From contig CAJWIZ010000010.1 in NCBI GenBank assembly GCA_913041805.1, forward strand, positions 1-11,960: a stretch of 11,960 nt of DNA, read 5' to 3'. Every line of letters starts with the position of its first letter. Within the stretch, counting starts at the first letter, position 1. The stretch comes from an uncultured Prochlorococcus sp. (GTDB lineage Bacteria; Cyanobacteriota; Cyanobacteriia; PCC-6307; Cyanobiaceae). A model generated the notes under the pieces. It was not told the origin of the DNA. It did not search any database and worked only from the letters and a program-made list of their open reading frames with translations. The translations under genes were made by a program, and so were the position numbers. Positions 1 to 7,373 of this stretch are shown here, piece after piece.

Positions 1-96
1 AGTTACTGTCACTTTTTGAAGATTTGACGTTTTAGGAGCAGCATCAGTTACAGATGCTTCATCCAGAGGAGGTGCAAGTAGAGCAAAGGTGAACAA
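1..96 (-). CDS. possible 5' end of an unidentified protein, running off the left edge
   Basis: A minus-strand frame is open from a TTG codon at 96 to the window edge (32 codons). It reads as a short hydrophobic start (FTFALLA) followed by a polar Ser/Thr/Ala-rich stretch, which could be a signal peptide or membrane anchor of a secreted protein. There is no convincing Shine-Dalgarno sequence. In the same frame, immediately upstream, lies a TGA, and before that a further short open stretch beginning with ATG at 174. All three plus-strand frames carry early stops, so the plus strand is less likely to code. I do not recognise the protein. It may be real, a remnant, or chance. Confidence 0.22.
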   Translation of the reverse strand, partial: MFTFALLAPPLDEASVTDAAPKTSNLQKVTVT

Positions 97-125
97 AAAA
101 GTAGAAGCTCACTTTTTGTCTTTAT

Positions 126-163
126 GAACCTCTGGTGCCGGAGGTTCTTCCTCTTGGGAGAGG
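126..163 (-). terminator. tandem hairpins downstream of tRNA-Thr; possible terminator or processing structure
   Basis: Two adjacent inverted repeats sit 11 bases past the 3' end of tRNA-Thr. The nearer is a 5-bp stem (CCTCT/AGAGG) at 150-163 with a 4-base loop. The farther is a 9-bp stem with one G-U pair (GAACCTCTG/CGGAGGTTC) at 126-147 with a 4-base loop. On the minus strand an A-rich rather than U-rich tract follows, so this is not a textbook intrinsic terminator. Its position suggests it ends or trims the tRNA transcript. Confidence 0.3.
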
Positions 164-173
164 TCTGGGCTCA

Positions 174-245
<72 letters not shown>

Positions 246-255
246 GTGTGGAAGG

Positions 256-337
256 TGGGCCGGGTTGGATTTGAACCAACGTAGGCAGAGCCAGCGGATT
301 TACAGTCCGCCCCCATTAACCACTCGGGCACCGACCC
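256..337 (-). tRNA. trnY-GUA: tRNA-Tyr (anticodon GTA)
   Basis: The minus strand encodes an 82-nt class II tRNA. The acceptor stem is GGGTCGG/CCGGCCC, the anticodon stem GCGGA/TCCGC encloses CTGTAAA (anticodon GTA, tyrosine), and a long variable arm (about TGGCTCTGCCTA) precedes a T-arm with GGTTCAAATCC. The long variable arm is expected for bacterial tRNA-Tyr. The discriminator is A and no CCA is encoded. It is the first gene of a two-tRNA unit with tRNA-Thr and diverges from aroQ. Confidence 0.95.
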
Positions 338-351
338 GAACCACAAAGTGA

Positions 352-366
352 CATTAACAGTTAATG
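352..366. repeat. 15-bp perfect palindrome between tRNA-Tyr and aroQ
   Basis: CATTAAC-A-GTTAATG is a perfect inverted repeat around a single A, 14 bases upstream of the tRNA-Tyr 5' end. Its tRNA-proximal arm with the flanking base reads TGTTAATGT on the minus strand, which resembles an extended -10 element (TGnTAnnnT). It may therefore belong to the tRNA promoter or be an operator. No -35 match is evident. Confidence 0.3.
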
Positions 367-397
367 GTCCAGGAATCTCTTGATTTGCTGGGCGTTG

Positions 398-426
398 TTG
401 CTAGGGATGGATACGATCATTACAGT
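398..426 (+). promoter_or_regulatory. candidate promoter for aroQ-miaE-cobI
   Basis: TTGCTA (398-403) and TACAGT (421-426) are separated by 17 bases. Each matches four of six positions of the sigma-70 consensus. Transcription would start near 433, leaving a leader of about a dozen bases before the aroQ ATG. Weak matches like these occur often by chance in AT-rich DNA. Confidence 0.28.
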
Positions 427-445
427 ATTTTTGATATAGAGGTTG

Positions 446-892
446 ATGCATTTACTCCTTATCAATGGTCCAAACCTCAATCTTTTAGGTCAGAGAGAAC
501 CCTCGATATATGGATCTATCACTCTTGATTCCATAGAGCTTGCTTTGGAGGAAAAGGCCAAGGAAGCAGGAGTCAAGCTCGATTGCTTTCAAAGTAATTG
601 TGAAGGTGCTCTAGTAGATCGTATTCATCAGGCGATTGGAAAAGTGGATGCGATCCTTATTAATGCAGGGGCCTATACGCATACATCAGTGGCTTTAAGG
701 GATGCTTTATTAGGTGCTGGGATCCCCTACGTTGAGTTGCATCTGAGCAATACTTATTCAAGGGAGGAGTTCCGGCATAATTCATTTCTCTCCGATCGTG
801 CAGTGGGTGTTGTTAGTGGATTTGGTGTGATGAGCTATCACCTTGCTTTTGAAGGGATTGTGGATTATCTGAGTGAAGATGAAGGAACCTAA
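446..892 (+). CDS. aroQ: type II 3-dehydroquinate dehydratase
   Basis: Cytosolic enzyme of the shikimate pathway that converts 3-dehydroquinate to 3-dehydroshikimate, towards chorismate and aromatic amino acids. The 148-residue product has the usual type II length and signature: [13 protein letters not shown] at residues 7-19, with Arg17 and Tyr22 in the catalytic lid, NAGAYTHTS from Asn73, and ELHLSN containing the catalytic-site His99. I chose the ATG at 446 over a TTG at 443 because the TAGAGG ribosome site at 437-442 would directly abut the TTG. The stop codon is immediately followed by the miaE ATG with no spacer, implying translational coupling. The type II enzyme is unrelated in fold to type I AroD. 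Confidence 0.95.
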   Translation: MHLLLINGPNLNLLGQREPSIYGSITLDSIELALEEKAKEAGVKLDCFQSNCEGALVDRIHQAIGKVDAILINAGAYTHTSVALRDALLGAGIPYVELHLSNTYSREEFRHNSFLSDRAVGVVSGFGVMSYHLAFEGIVDYLSEDEGT

Positions 893-1507
893 ATGACTTT
901 TACAAGCTCAAATGCTCGTTCTTTTGGAAGAATTAGATGGTTGACTAGTGCAACTAGTGATGCATGGTTACAACAAGCGATAGCTAATCCAATAGATCTA
1001 CTCATAGACCATGCAAATTGCGAGAGAAAAGCCGCAGGTGCAGCTCTTCAAATGATGTTTCGTTATTTGTGTGAGCCTGGTCTTGCTGAAGTGCTTAGTC
1101 CATTAGTGAGAGAGGAGTTGGAGCATTTTGAGAAGGTTGTAGAACTTCTTAAATCAAGAGGACATTATTTAGAACCTTTGCCAGCTCCTCCTTACGGAAC
1201 AGTCTTAGCTAAAAACATCAGAAAAATTGAACCTGAAAGAATGCTTGATGGTTTTTTAGTGGCTGGTTTGATAGAAGCAAGAAGTCACGAAAGGATGGCT
1301 TTGCTTGCTGACCATAGTCCGGATCTTGGCTTGGCAAATTTGTATCGAGATTTGCTTGAAAGTGAAGCTCGTCATTTTGGGATTTATTGGAAACTTGCAG
1401 TTGATCGTTTTGATCGAATAGTCATTGAAACTCGTTTGAAGGAGTTGGCTCAGATAGAAGCTGAAATTCTTTCCGAACTACATCTTGCACCAAGAATGCA
1501 TAGCTAG
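893..1507 (+). CDS. miaE: tRNA-(ms2io6A)-hydroxylase, diiron
   Basis: Predicted O2-dependent non-haem diiron hydroxylase that converts ms2i6A to ms2io6A at position 37 of tRNAs reading U-starting codons. The 204-residue helical protein shows the ferritin-like ligand set in order: Glu44 (in HANCERKAA), Glu75-x-x-His78 (EELEH), Glu128 (IEARSHER) and Glu158-x-x-His161 (ESEARH). This is the full six-ligand pattern, so it should be active. It begins directly at the aroQ stop and ends 4 bases before cobI. The substrate requires MiaA and MiaB, which are not in this window. Family assignment is strong. The exact tRNA substrate is inferred from the family. Confidence 0.9.
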   Translation: MTFTSSNARSFGRIRWLTSATSDAWLQQAIANPIDLLIDHANCERKAAGAALQMMFRYLCEPGLAEVLSPLVREELEHFEKVVELLKSRGHYLEPLPAPPYGTVLAKNIRKIEPERMLDGFLVAGLIEARSHERMALLADHSPDLGLANLYRDLLESEARHFGIYWKLAVDRFDRIVIETRLKELAQIEAEILSELHLAPRMHS

Positions 1508-1511
1508 TCTT

Positions 1512-2246
1512 ATGTCATTACCATCCTTGACGTTAGTAGGCGTTGGTCCAGGTGACCCTTCCTTGGTGACGCTTGCAGCTGTAGAGGCAATTCAAAAAGC
1601 GACATGGATTGCATATCCAGTTTCTAGTAGAGGAGGAGAGGGGATAGCAGAAAAGATTGTTGCTTCATGGATAGAAGAAGGGAAAAAACGTTTGCCACTC
1701 TTCTTCCCAATGGTTAGCGAATCAGAGCCACGGCAACATGCATGGAAAGAGGCTAGTGAAAGATTGGTCTCTTTGGTTCAAGAGGGAGAAGAGGTCACTT
1801 TCCTTTGTCAAGGTGATGTCTCCTTATTCGCGAGTGCTTCGTATGTGCTGCTATACATCAAGTCCAATCATCCTGAATGCCCGGTCAAGTTGATTCCTGG
1901 GGTGACTGCTTTTTCTGCTGCTGCTGCTGCTGGAGCATGGCCTTTGGCTTTGCAAAATGATCAGCTACTTATTTTGCCAACACCTAACGACTCAGAAAGT
2001 TTAGAGGTACTCCTTGATGATGCCGCTCATTCTCAGAAAGTACTTGTGTTGATGAAATTAGGTAGTCGTTGGACTTGGGTTAGACCCTTGTTAGAGAAGA
2101 AAGGGCTATTAGAAAAGTCCCTTTTTGCACAAAGAATTGGATTTTTGGATGAACAAGTCATGATGGCTTGTCATGTGAACCAAACGATCAAACCATATTT
2201 TTCTTTATTGCTTATTCGTCTGGGTTGGCCAGATGTTTTGCCTTGA
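1512..2246 (+). CDS. cobI: precorrin-2 C(20)-methyltransferase
   Basis: SAM-dependent tetrapyrrole methylase predicted to methylate C-20 of (cobalt-)precorrin-2 in cobamide ring synthesis. The 244-residue protein has the family's SAM-binding loop VGVGPGDP at 9-16, the QGDVSLFAS segment at 100-108 (usually GDPS/GDV in the family) and IPGVTAFSAAAA at 128-139. I chose the ATG at 1512 because translation then begins just before the conserved VGVGPGD strand. A TTG at 1485 in frame would overlap miaE by 23 bases and add nine residues. Five GCT codons in a row near 1916 encode part of the Ala run. Cobalamin genes are scattered in picocyanobacteria, so the lone placement is not odd. CobI versus CbiL (oxygen-dependent or independent route) cannot be told from sequence reading alone. 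Confidence 0.88.
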   Translation: MSLPSLTLVGVGPGDPSLVTLAAVEAIQKATWIAYPVSSRGGEGIAEKIVASWIEEGKKRLPLFFPMVSESEPRQHAWKEASERLVSLVQEGEEVTFLCQGDVSLFASASYVLLYIKSNHPECPVKLIPGVTAFSAAAAAGAWPLALQNDQLLILPTPNDSESLEVLLDDAAHSQKVLVLMKLGSRWTWVRPLLEKKGLLEKSLFAQRIGFLDEQVMMACHVNQTIKPYFSLLLIRLGWPDVLP

Positions 2247-2311
2247 TAAATCATATTCATTATGTCTTATATGAATTTGGCGACAGTAGTTGTGAAGCTT
2301 TTGCTTTTGCT

Positions 2312-3310
2312 TTAGCTCAGTATTGTTAGTTGTTCTTTTAGAAGGGTTTTTGCTTCTAGCGGTGTTTGTGCACGCACCAAGGAGTAACGCAGATTATTCG
2401 CTCCTGGGAAACCTTTGCATGTCCAACTTAGATGTTTGCGCGCAATCAGTAGACCATGATCTCCTTTGCTTTCAAGTAGACCTTCTAATTGTTCGAGAGC
2501 CAAACCAACTCTTTCTTTGGGGTTTGGAGTACGTATTGCTTCTTTACCTTGTAAGGCAGAATCGATTTGGCCTACTACCCAAGGAGCACCAAGGCTGGCA
2601 CGTCCAATCATTACGCCATCAGCTCTGGTGATATCAAGACATTTAAAGGCATCTTTAGCATTTCCTACATCACCGTTGGCAATAACTGGAATTTTTAGGG
2701 CATTTTTTACTTGTGAGATGGCTACCCAATTCGCATGTCCAGAAAATCCTTGTGCCTTAGTACGGCCATGCAATGTTAGGAGTTGAGCTCCAGCATTTTG
2801 TAAACGTAAAGCGAAGTTCACTGGATCGATGCCTCCTCCTTCGTGGCAGCTAAGACGGGTCTTAACTGTTACAGGAATCTGCACTGCATTTGCAACTTGG
2901 CTAACTATTCTTTCAGCTAGTTCAGGTTCTGATAAAAGACCACTTCCTCCACCTTTCTTCGTGATTTTTTTTACTGGGCAACCCATATTGATATCGATTA
3001 AAAACGCACCACATGCCTCTGCTCTAAGAGCAGCTTCGACCATTGCTTCAGGGTGATGGTCAAAAAGCTGTACTCCGATAGGACCTGGCTCCTCAGATAA
3101 TTCTTCTACTTTGTAGTCGCCATGTCCACGCTTTAGACCGCTAGCACTGACCATTTCAGTAAACAACAATGCTTCTGGTGCCCATCGTCGAACGAGTTGT
3201 CTAAATATCTGGTCACTGACACCAGCAAGAGGTGATTGCAAAACTCGTGAATTTAGTGTTCTTGTTATACCTCTCCCTTGAATGGTTAGTAGTGGGAGAG
3301 GCTTTGTCAT
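2312..3310 (-). CDS. dus: tRNA-dihydrouridine synthase (DusA/B/C-type flavoenzyme)
   Basis: FMN-dependent TIM-barrel reductase converting uridine to dihydrouridine in the D-loop of tRNA. The 332-residue product shows SPLAGVSDQIFR at 26-37, DINMGCP with catalytic Cys111, the following Lys/Gly-rich KKITKKGGGSGL, TVKTRLS, LTLHGRTKAQGFSG, and the C-terminal FMN phosphate-binding segments IANGDV and GVMIGRASLGAPW. The length matches the Dus family and the order of motifs is complete. DusB is the most likely subgroup, as the common bacterial form, but I do not assign it firmly. The ATG at 3310 lacks a strong ribosome site. The gene converges on cobI (65-bp gap) and diverges from the DUF1823 gene (88-bp gap), so it is probably transcribed alone. 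Confidence 0.92.
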   Translation of the reverse strand: MTKPLPLLTIQGRGITRTLNSRVLQSPLAGVSDQIFRQLVRRWAPEALLFTEMVSASGLKRGHGDYKVEELSEEPGPIGVQLFDHHPEAMVEAALRAEACGAFLIDINMGCPVKKITKKGGGSGLLSEPELAERIVSQVANAVQIPVTVKTRLSCHEGGGIDPVNFALRLQNAGAQLLTLHGRTKAQGFSGHANWVAISQVKNALKIPVIANGDVGNAKDAFKCLDITRADGVMIGRASLGAPWVVGQIDSALQGKEAIRTPNPKERVGLALEQLEGLLESKGDHGLLIARKHLSWTCKGFPGANNLRYSLVRAQTPLEAKTLLKEQLTILS

Positions 3311-3398
3311 GCTGCAGATCTGATGATGCTTTGAAAGCTGTGATGAGCTTAAATGTCAGCAACAAAAGATTGATGAAAGTTACTTTGACTGGGACCTT

Positions 3399-3869
3399 AT
3401 GAGTTCGCTTATTTCAAAGTGGCCTCTGAGCAGAATTCTCTTGCTTGAGATCCTCTCTGATCGAATTACTGACCGATTTGTCGCCAGATTGGTGTGGGAA
3501 AGGCTTGGCTATGAATCTTTAGAATCTACTGAAGAGGTCTGGGTGGCAGGAAAGGATACGCCCATTGACTGGCGCAATACTTTTCCAATGGCACCTGAAG
3601 TTATTGCTCATAGAAAAGCCTCTGTAAACCTAACTAGGTCTATACCAAAGGAATACAAGCAATTGCTGAAGCAGCGGTTAAGTTTCAAAGGATATCGAAT
3701 TGGTGAGCTTTATCCTCGTCGTACTAGGCGTGCTACAGCCGTAAATTGGTTGTTGGCTTGGATGGAGACACGAGGGGAAGAACTGCTTGAAGAAGGACCC
3801 TTGCCTGAGTTGTTTTCTCCTCCAATTGATCCTGTTGCAGGGCATCCCGGTGACTTGCCAGTCCAGTAG
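3399..3869 (+). CDS. conserved cyanobacterial protein of the DUF1823 type
   Basis: A 156-residue soluble protein with no signal peptide, membrane segment or recognisable catalytic motif. It resembles DUF1823, a small family seen in cyanobacteria and plant plastids, by an N-terminal LSDRxTxxxVxRLVWERLGY-like block (residues about 19-38), a W-R-x-x-F-P block near 58, and a strongly basic C-terminal half with LTRSIPKEYKQLLK, FKGYRIGEL and PRRTRRATAVNWLLAW. The last ~25 residues are acidic and Pro-rich and probably disordered. The basic PRRTRRAT stretch could bind nucleic acid or an acidic partner, but that is a guess. It starts at an ATG with GGGA just upstream. It is separated by 169 bp from der, so it is probably its own transcript or weakly linked. 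Confidence 0.72.
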   Translation: MSSLISKWPLSRILLLEILSDRITDRFVARLVWERLGYESLESTEEVWVAGKDTPIDWRNTFPMAPEVIAHRKASVNLTRSIPKEYKQLLKQRLSFKGYRIGELYPRRTRRATAVNWLLAWMETRGEELLEEGPLPELFSPPIDPVAGHPGDLPVQ

Positions 3870-4038
3870 TTTTGCGTTGCTACTTCCATTGAAAAGCTTT
3901 GTTTAAACTATTCGGAAACATTGACTTTCTATTCAAAGAGGATTGATTCGCATAATTATTTGATTCTTAAACTAATAAAGATGAATAAATTGGCTCTGTG
4001 ATTCTGTAGGTTGAAGACCTGAAAGATGCTTAAGAAAC

Positions 4039-5403
4039 TTGGCGCGTCCTGTCGTCGCCATTATTGGGCGACCAAATGTAGGTAAGTCTACGTTGGTAAA
4101 TCGTCTTTGTCAGAGTCGAGAGGCAATTGTCCATGACAAGCCTGGCATGACTAGAGATCGCAACTATCAAGATGGCTTTTGGAGAGATAGAGAATTTAGG
4201 GTTGTAGATACTGGTGGGTTAGTTTTTGATGACGATAGTGAATTCCTTCCAGAAATACGTGAGCAAGCCAACTTGGCCCTTGCAGAGGCAGCGGTAGCTT
4301 TAGTAATTGTTGATGGACAACAGGGCGTAACAGCTTCTGATGAGGCTATTGCTCAATGGTTGAGATCACATCCTTGCAAGTCTTTGCTGGCCGTCAATAA
4401 ATGTGAGTCACCTGAACAGGGTCTTGCTATGGCTGCTGAATTTTGGCGGCTTGGCTTAGGAGAGCCATATCCGATTTCAGCAATTCATGGTGCCGGTACA
4501 GGTGATTTGCTCGATCTTGTTGTCTCTCTTTTGCCACCAAAATTGTTGGAAGATGATGAGGCAGAACCTATTCAGATGGCGATTATTGGCAGGCCGAATG
4601 TTGGAAAATCAAGCCTTTTAAACTCTATTTGTGGAGAACCGAGGGCAATAGTTAGTCCTATTCGAGGTACTACTCGTGACACTATTGATACTAATTTGAA
4701 GCGTCAAGGTCAAGCTTGGAAATTGATTGACACAGCGGGAATTCGTAGGCGTCGCAGTGTTAACTATGGCCCAGAATTCTTTGGCATAAATAGAAGCTTT
4801 AAGGCGATTGAACGTAGTGATATATGTGTTCTTGTAATTGATGCTCTTGATGGCGTGACAGAGCAAGACCAACGACTTGCTGGTCGGATTGAAGAAGCAG
4901 GTCGTGCTTGTGTGTTGGTGGTTAATAAATGGGATGCAGTAGAAAAAGATAGTCACACTATGTCACGGGTTGAAAAGGAACTTCGTGCAAAACTTTATTT
5001 TCTGGATTGGGCAACAATGCTTTTCACATCTGCACTTACAGGACAACGAGTCGAAAGTATTTTTGCCTTAGCAAATATTGCAGTTGAACAACATCGAAGA
5101 CGCGTCAGTACTTCTGTCGTAAATGAAGTGCTTAAGGAGGCTTTAAGTTGGCGAAGCCCTCCAACGACAAGAGGAGGACGACAGGGGCGCCTTTATTACG
5201 GAACGCAAGTTGCCAATCGGCCGCCAAGTTTCACTATGTTTGTGAACGATCCCAAGCTATTTGGTGACACATATCGTCGATATGTAGAAAGGCACTTAAG
5301 AGAAGGTTTGGGTTTTGATGGAACCCCTCTTAAGTTGTTCTGGCGAGGGAAGCAGCAGAGAGATGCTGAAAGAGATTTAGCGAAGCAACAAAGTAAGTCT
5401 TAA
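4039..5403 (+). CDS. der: ribosome-assembly GTPase Der (EngA), tandem G domains
   Basis: Double-domain GTPase needed for late 50S subunit assembly. The 454-residue product carries a first P-loop GRPNVGKS (10-17), DTGG, and a G4 motif NKCE (120-123). The second domain has P-loop GRPNVGKS (184-191), GTTRDT, DTAG and NKWD (296-299). A KH-like C-terminal domain follows, rich in basic and aromatic residues ([15 protein letters not shown] to KLFWRGKQ). The first-domain G4 has Glu in place of the usual Asp. The start is a TTG at 4039, because translation then begins with [13 protein letters not shown] as expected for the family and no in-frame ATG precedes it. It leads a co-oriented run of six genes, and the EcfT-like gene begins 7 bases after its stop. 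Confidence 0.96.
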   Translation: MARPVVAIIGRPNVGKSTLVNRLCQSREAIVHDKPGMTRDRNYQDGFWRDREFRVVDTGGLVFDDDSEFLPEIREQANLALAEAAVALVIVDGQQGVTASDEAIAQWLRSHPCKSLLAVNKCESPEQGLAMAAEFWRLGLGEPYPISAIHGAGTGDLLDLVVSLLPPKLLEDDEAEPIQMAIIGRPNVGKSSLLNSICGEPRAIVSPIRGTTRDTIDTNLKRQGQAWKLIDTAGIRRRRSVNYGPEFFGINRSFKAIERSDICVLVIDALDGVTEQDQRLAGRIEEAGRACVLVVNKWDAVEKDSHTMSRVEKELRAKLYFLDWATMLFTSALTGQRVESIFALANIAVEQHRRRVSTSVVNEVLKEALSWRSPPTTRGGRQGRLYYGTQVANRPPSFTMFVNDPKLFGDTYRRYVERHLREGLGFDGTPLKLFWRGKQQRDAERDLAKQQSKS

Positions 5404-5410
5404 TTAAGTC

Positions 5411-6325
5411 ATGGATTGGCTTAGAAAGATTCCAATTGGGCAATTTGTCGCTGGTAGGTCAGGGTGGTTGCGAAAACTTGATCCAAGATTAAAGATGGCT
5501 TGGGTCGCGATGTTCTTGCTAACCCCTGTCCTGGCAGGACCTCTTTGGAGGGTTGGGCTGGTAGTTGCTCTTCTTTTCTTGACTCTATTTAGCTGGCTTC
5601 CTTTAAGGATTTGGTGGCGTTCTTGTTGCTTGGTAATAGTTCTAGCTGCTGTGGTTGGGGTGTTAGCAATGTTATTGCCCACGGGGGAGCCCCCTGCAAC
5701 TTTGGCTGTTCGTTCTCCCCAAGAGTTACCTAATGCTTTTGTGTTGACTCGTTCATGGAATCTTTTTGAAATTGGGCCATTGAATTTGGGAAATATAGCC
5801 TTAGGGCCCTTGGTTATTGATCGCCGTTCAGCAGAATTAGGACTGAATACTTCTACGTTGATATTTACAGTTATTCATAGTGTCAACTTGATGTTACTTA
5901 CCACCTCCTCTGAGGATTTGGTTTGGACATTGCGTTGGTTTATGTCTCCACTGGCATGGTTTGGGTTGCCGGTTGATCGAATTAGTTTTCAGCTCCTTTT
6001 GTCATTGAGGTTCTTGCCTTTGGTTCAGGAAGAGTTTCAAAATCTTTTACGAGCTTTAGCGTCAAGGACTGTCAATTTAAGACGACTTGGCTTTAAAGCC
6101 ACTTTGAACCTTGTGATTTCGGTGGCTGAGAGATTATTGGCAAATATTCTTCTAAGAGCTGAGCAAGGAGCTGATGCATTGGTTGCTAGAGGTGGTTTTT
6201 GGCTCCCTCCTGATCATTTCAGGCCCACAACAACCTTAAAAGAAAGAATATCTTTTCTGAATATTGTCGCTAGTTTTCTCTTGTTGTTGGTACTTGGCCT
6301 GCGTTGGAAGTACGGTGCTTTATAG
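5411..6325 (+). CDS. EcfT/CbiQ-family transmembrane transporter component
   Basis: Membrane protein of the family that forms the scaffold (T-component) of energy-coupling factor vitamin or metal importers, joining substrate-specific S proteins to ABC ATPases. The 304-residue product begins with the typical LDPRLKM (23-29) and has hydrophobic helices at about 28-60, 70-90, 146-164 and 283-297. Near the end it carries the coupling-helix features: RALASRT (214-220) and the signature Ala-Arg-Gly at 259-261 within ALVARGGFW. The C-terminal Arg-Gly motif that contacts the ATPases is therefore intact. No ATPase or S-component gene lies nearby, so the substrate is unknown. It sits between der and pipX with very short gaps (7 and 18 bp), suggesting co-transcription. 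CbiQ (cobalt) is a common automated label but is not supported by the context. Confidence 0.85.
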   Translation: MDWLRKIPIGQFVAGRSGWLRKLDPRLKMAWVAMFLLTPVLAGPLWRVGLVVALLFLTLFSWLPLRIWWRSCCLVIVLAAVVGVLAMLLPTGEPPATLAVRSPQELPNAFVLTRSWNLFEIGPLNLGNIALGPLVIDRRSAELGLNTSTLIFTVIHSVNLMLLTTSSEDLVWTLRWFMSPLAWFGLPVDRISFQLLLSLRFLPLVQEEFQNLLRALASRTVNLRRLGFKATLNLVISVAERLLANILLRAEQGADALVARGGFWLPPDHFRPTTTLKERISFLNIVASFLLLLVLGLRWKYGAL

Positions 6326-6343
6326 AAATATAGTTCTTGCAAG

Positions 6344-6610
6344 GTGAGTGCTGAGCGTTATCTCAATCACCCGACTTTTGGAATGCTTTACCTGGTAGCC
6401 CCAGCTGGAGAAGGTAGAGATGTATATGCAACGTTATATGCACAGAAAATGTTTTTTTTAGTCACCCTTCAACCTAGGGGTGCTCAGTTTGAAGTGATTC
6501 CATATTTGGATGCGCGACATCATGCAGAAATACATTTGTCTCGTTGTCGAAGAGATGACTCTCCTGATAAGGAAAGGTGGCAGGAATTGTTTCATCAGAC
6601 TTTTATTTGA
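6344..6610 (+). CDS. pipX: PipX, PII-interacting co-activator of NtcA
   Basis: An 88-residue cyanobacterial regulator that binds either NtcA with 2-oxoglutarate, stimulating nitrogen-assimilation genes, or the signal protein PII (GlnB) when nitrogen is plentiful. The N-terminal Tudor-like half is well conserved (YLNHPTFGMLY at residues 5-15, TLYAQKMFFLV at 27-37) and matches what I recall of the Synechococcus elongatus protein. The C-terminal half, which forms two helices in that protein, ends with QELFHQTF. The start is a GTG at 6344 and gives a length one residue short of the S. elongatus protein. It is followed 9 bases later by pipY, the standard cyanobacterial arrangement, so co-translation is likely. 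PipX has no DNA-binding domain of its own. Confidence 0.93.
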   Translation: MSAERYLNHPTFGMLYLVAPAGEGRDVYATLYAQKMFFLVTLQPRGAQFEVIPYLDARHHAEIHLSRCRRDDSPDKERWQELFHQTFI

Positions 6611-6619
6611 GATTCACTG

Positions 6620-7294
6620 ATGTTCTCAGAGCGATTTAAGGAGATTGCTGCTTGTTTGCCTGCAAATGTCAAATTGCTAGCTGTTAGCAAGGGTCAACCC
6701 TCTATTTCTATTAGCTCAATGGCAGATTTTGGGCAGGTTGATTTCGGTGAAAGTCGCCTTCAAGAAGCTTTGCCGAAGTTGAAGGCGCTTGAAGCAAGAA
6801 AAAATCTTCGCTGGCATTTTATCGGTCGTCTTCAATCCAACAAAGTACGCAGTGTTGTGAGAGCTTTTGACTTTATTCACTCAGTTGATTCAGTGGCCTT
6901 GGCCGAACGGGTTTCAAGAATATCTTTAGAGGAACAACGTTCTCCTCAGATAATGCTTCAAGTGAAATTTCGTGAGGACCCAACCAAAGGAGGGTTTGCT
7001 CCTAGCAAGTTAATAGAAGCTTGGCCCAAGCTATCTCTATTAGATCATTTGAAGATTGTTGGCTTGATGACAATGGCCCCAATTGACCTCGACATAGTTG
7101 AAAGGAAATCCCTTTTCAGAGATTGTCGTGATTTGGCAAATAAATTGAATCTTCCTGAATGTTCGATGGGCATGAGTAATGATTGGCAGCAAGCATTAGA
7201 AGCTGGTGCGACTTGGTTGAGGCTGGGTTCTTCGTTGTTTGGTGAGCGCTCTAATCATGTCAACAGTCCCACAGATATCACTAAAAGCGGTTGA
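6620..7294 (+). CDS. pipY: PipY, YggS/PLPHP-family pyridoxal-phosphate homeostasis protein
   Basis: Single-domain PLP-binding protein of the YggS/PROSC family, a fold-type III barrel without known enzymatic activity that maintains vitamin B6 and amino/keto-acid balance. The 224-residue product has the PLP lysine Lys24 in LLAVSKGQ, the conserved WHFIGRLQSNK (about 73-83), FIHSVDS, GLMTMAP and the C-terminal phosphate-binding region with GMSNDW and RLGSSLFG. The motif set is complete. Directly downstream of pipX, it is the usual functional partner of PipX in cyanobacteria. The ATG at 6620 has only a weak ribosome site, consistent with coupling to pipX. A 126-bp gap follows before sepF. Confidence 0.93.
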   Translation: MFSERFKEIAACLPANVKLLAVSKGQPSISISSMADFGQVDFGESRLQEALPKLKALEARKNLRWHFIGRLQSNKVRSVVRAFDFIHSVDSVALAERVSRISLEEQRSPQIMLQVKFREDPTKGGFAPSKLIEAWPKLSLLDHLKIVGLMTMAPIDLDIVERKSLFRDCRDLANKLNLPECSMGMSNDWQQALEAGATWLRLGSSLFGERSNHVNSPTDITKSG

Positions 7295-7343
7295 AAACCT
7301 TGCCCCTACCTTCTTGGAACGCTATTTAAGGTAAAGGGTTTAG

Positions 7344-7373
7344 TTGTCTCCCTACAAAAGACGCTTCTAAATT
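7344..7373 (+). promoter_or_regulatory. candidate promoter for sepF-proC
   Basis: TTGTCT (7344-7349) and TAAATT (7368-7373) are separated by 18 bases, each matching four of six sigma-70 positions. A start near 7380 would fall at the centre of the adjacent palindrome and leave a leader of about 40 bases. It lies in the only sizeable gap of the der-to-proC run, where a promoter is most expected. Confidence 0.3.

Noticed and set aside
1915-1932. Run of five GCT codons in cobI, considered as a phase-variable repeat
   Set aside because: Trinucleotide repeat, so slippage would keep frame, and it encodes a natural Ala-rich helix of the family.
2255-2276. ATTCAT/ATGAAT inverted repeat in the cobI-dus gap, considered as a bidirectional terminator
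   Set aside because: Only a 6-bp AT-rich stem with a 10-base loop and no U tract; too weak to call.
2323-3056. Open frames on the plus strand opposite dus
   Set aside because: Shadows of an intact, motif-complete Dus gene.
3921-3978. TTGACT (3921-3926) and CATAAT/TAATAA near it, considered as the der promoter
   Set aside because: Spacings (24 bases or more) do not fit sigma-70; a promoter is expected in this 169-bp gap but I cannot place it.
4026-4038. ATG at 4026 as an upstream start for der
   Set aside because: It is out of frame with der by one base; the TTG at 4039 fits the family N-terminus.
4618-4956. 112-codon open frame antisense to der
   Set aside because: Shadow frame; the plus strand encodes the conserved second G domain there and the antisense product has no recognisable features.
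5404-5682. 92-codon open frame antisense to the EcfT-like gene
   Set aside because: Shadow frame; no family resemblance and it covers the conserved N-terminus of the real gene.
7307-7333. TACCTT/AAGGTA inverted repeat after pipY, considered as a terminator
   Set aside because: 6-bp stem with a 15-base loop and no U tract; likely chance.
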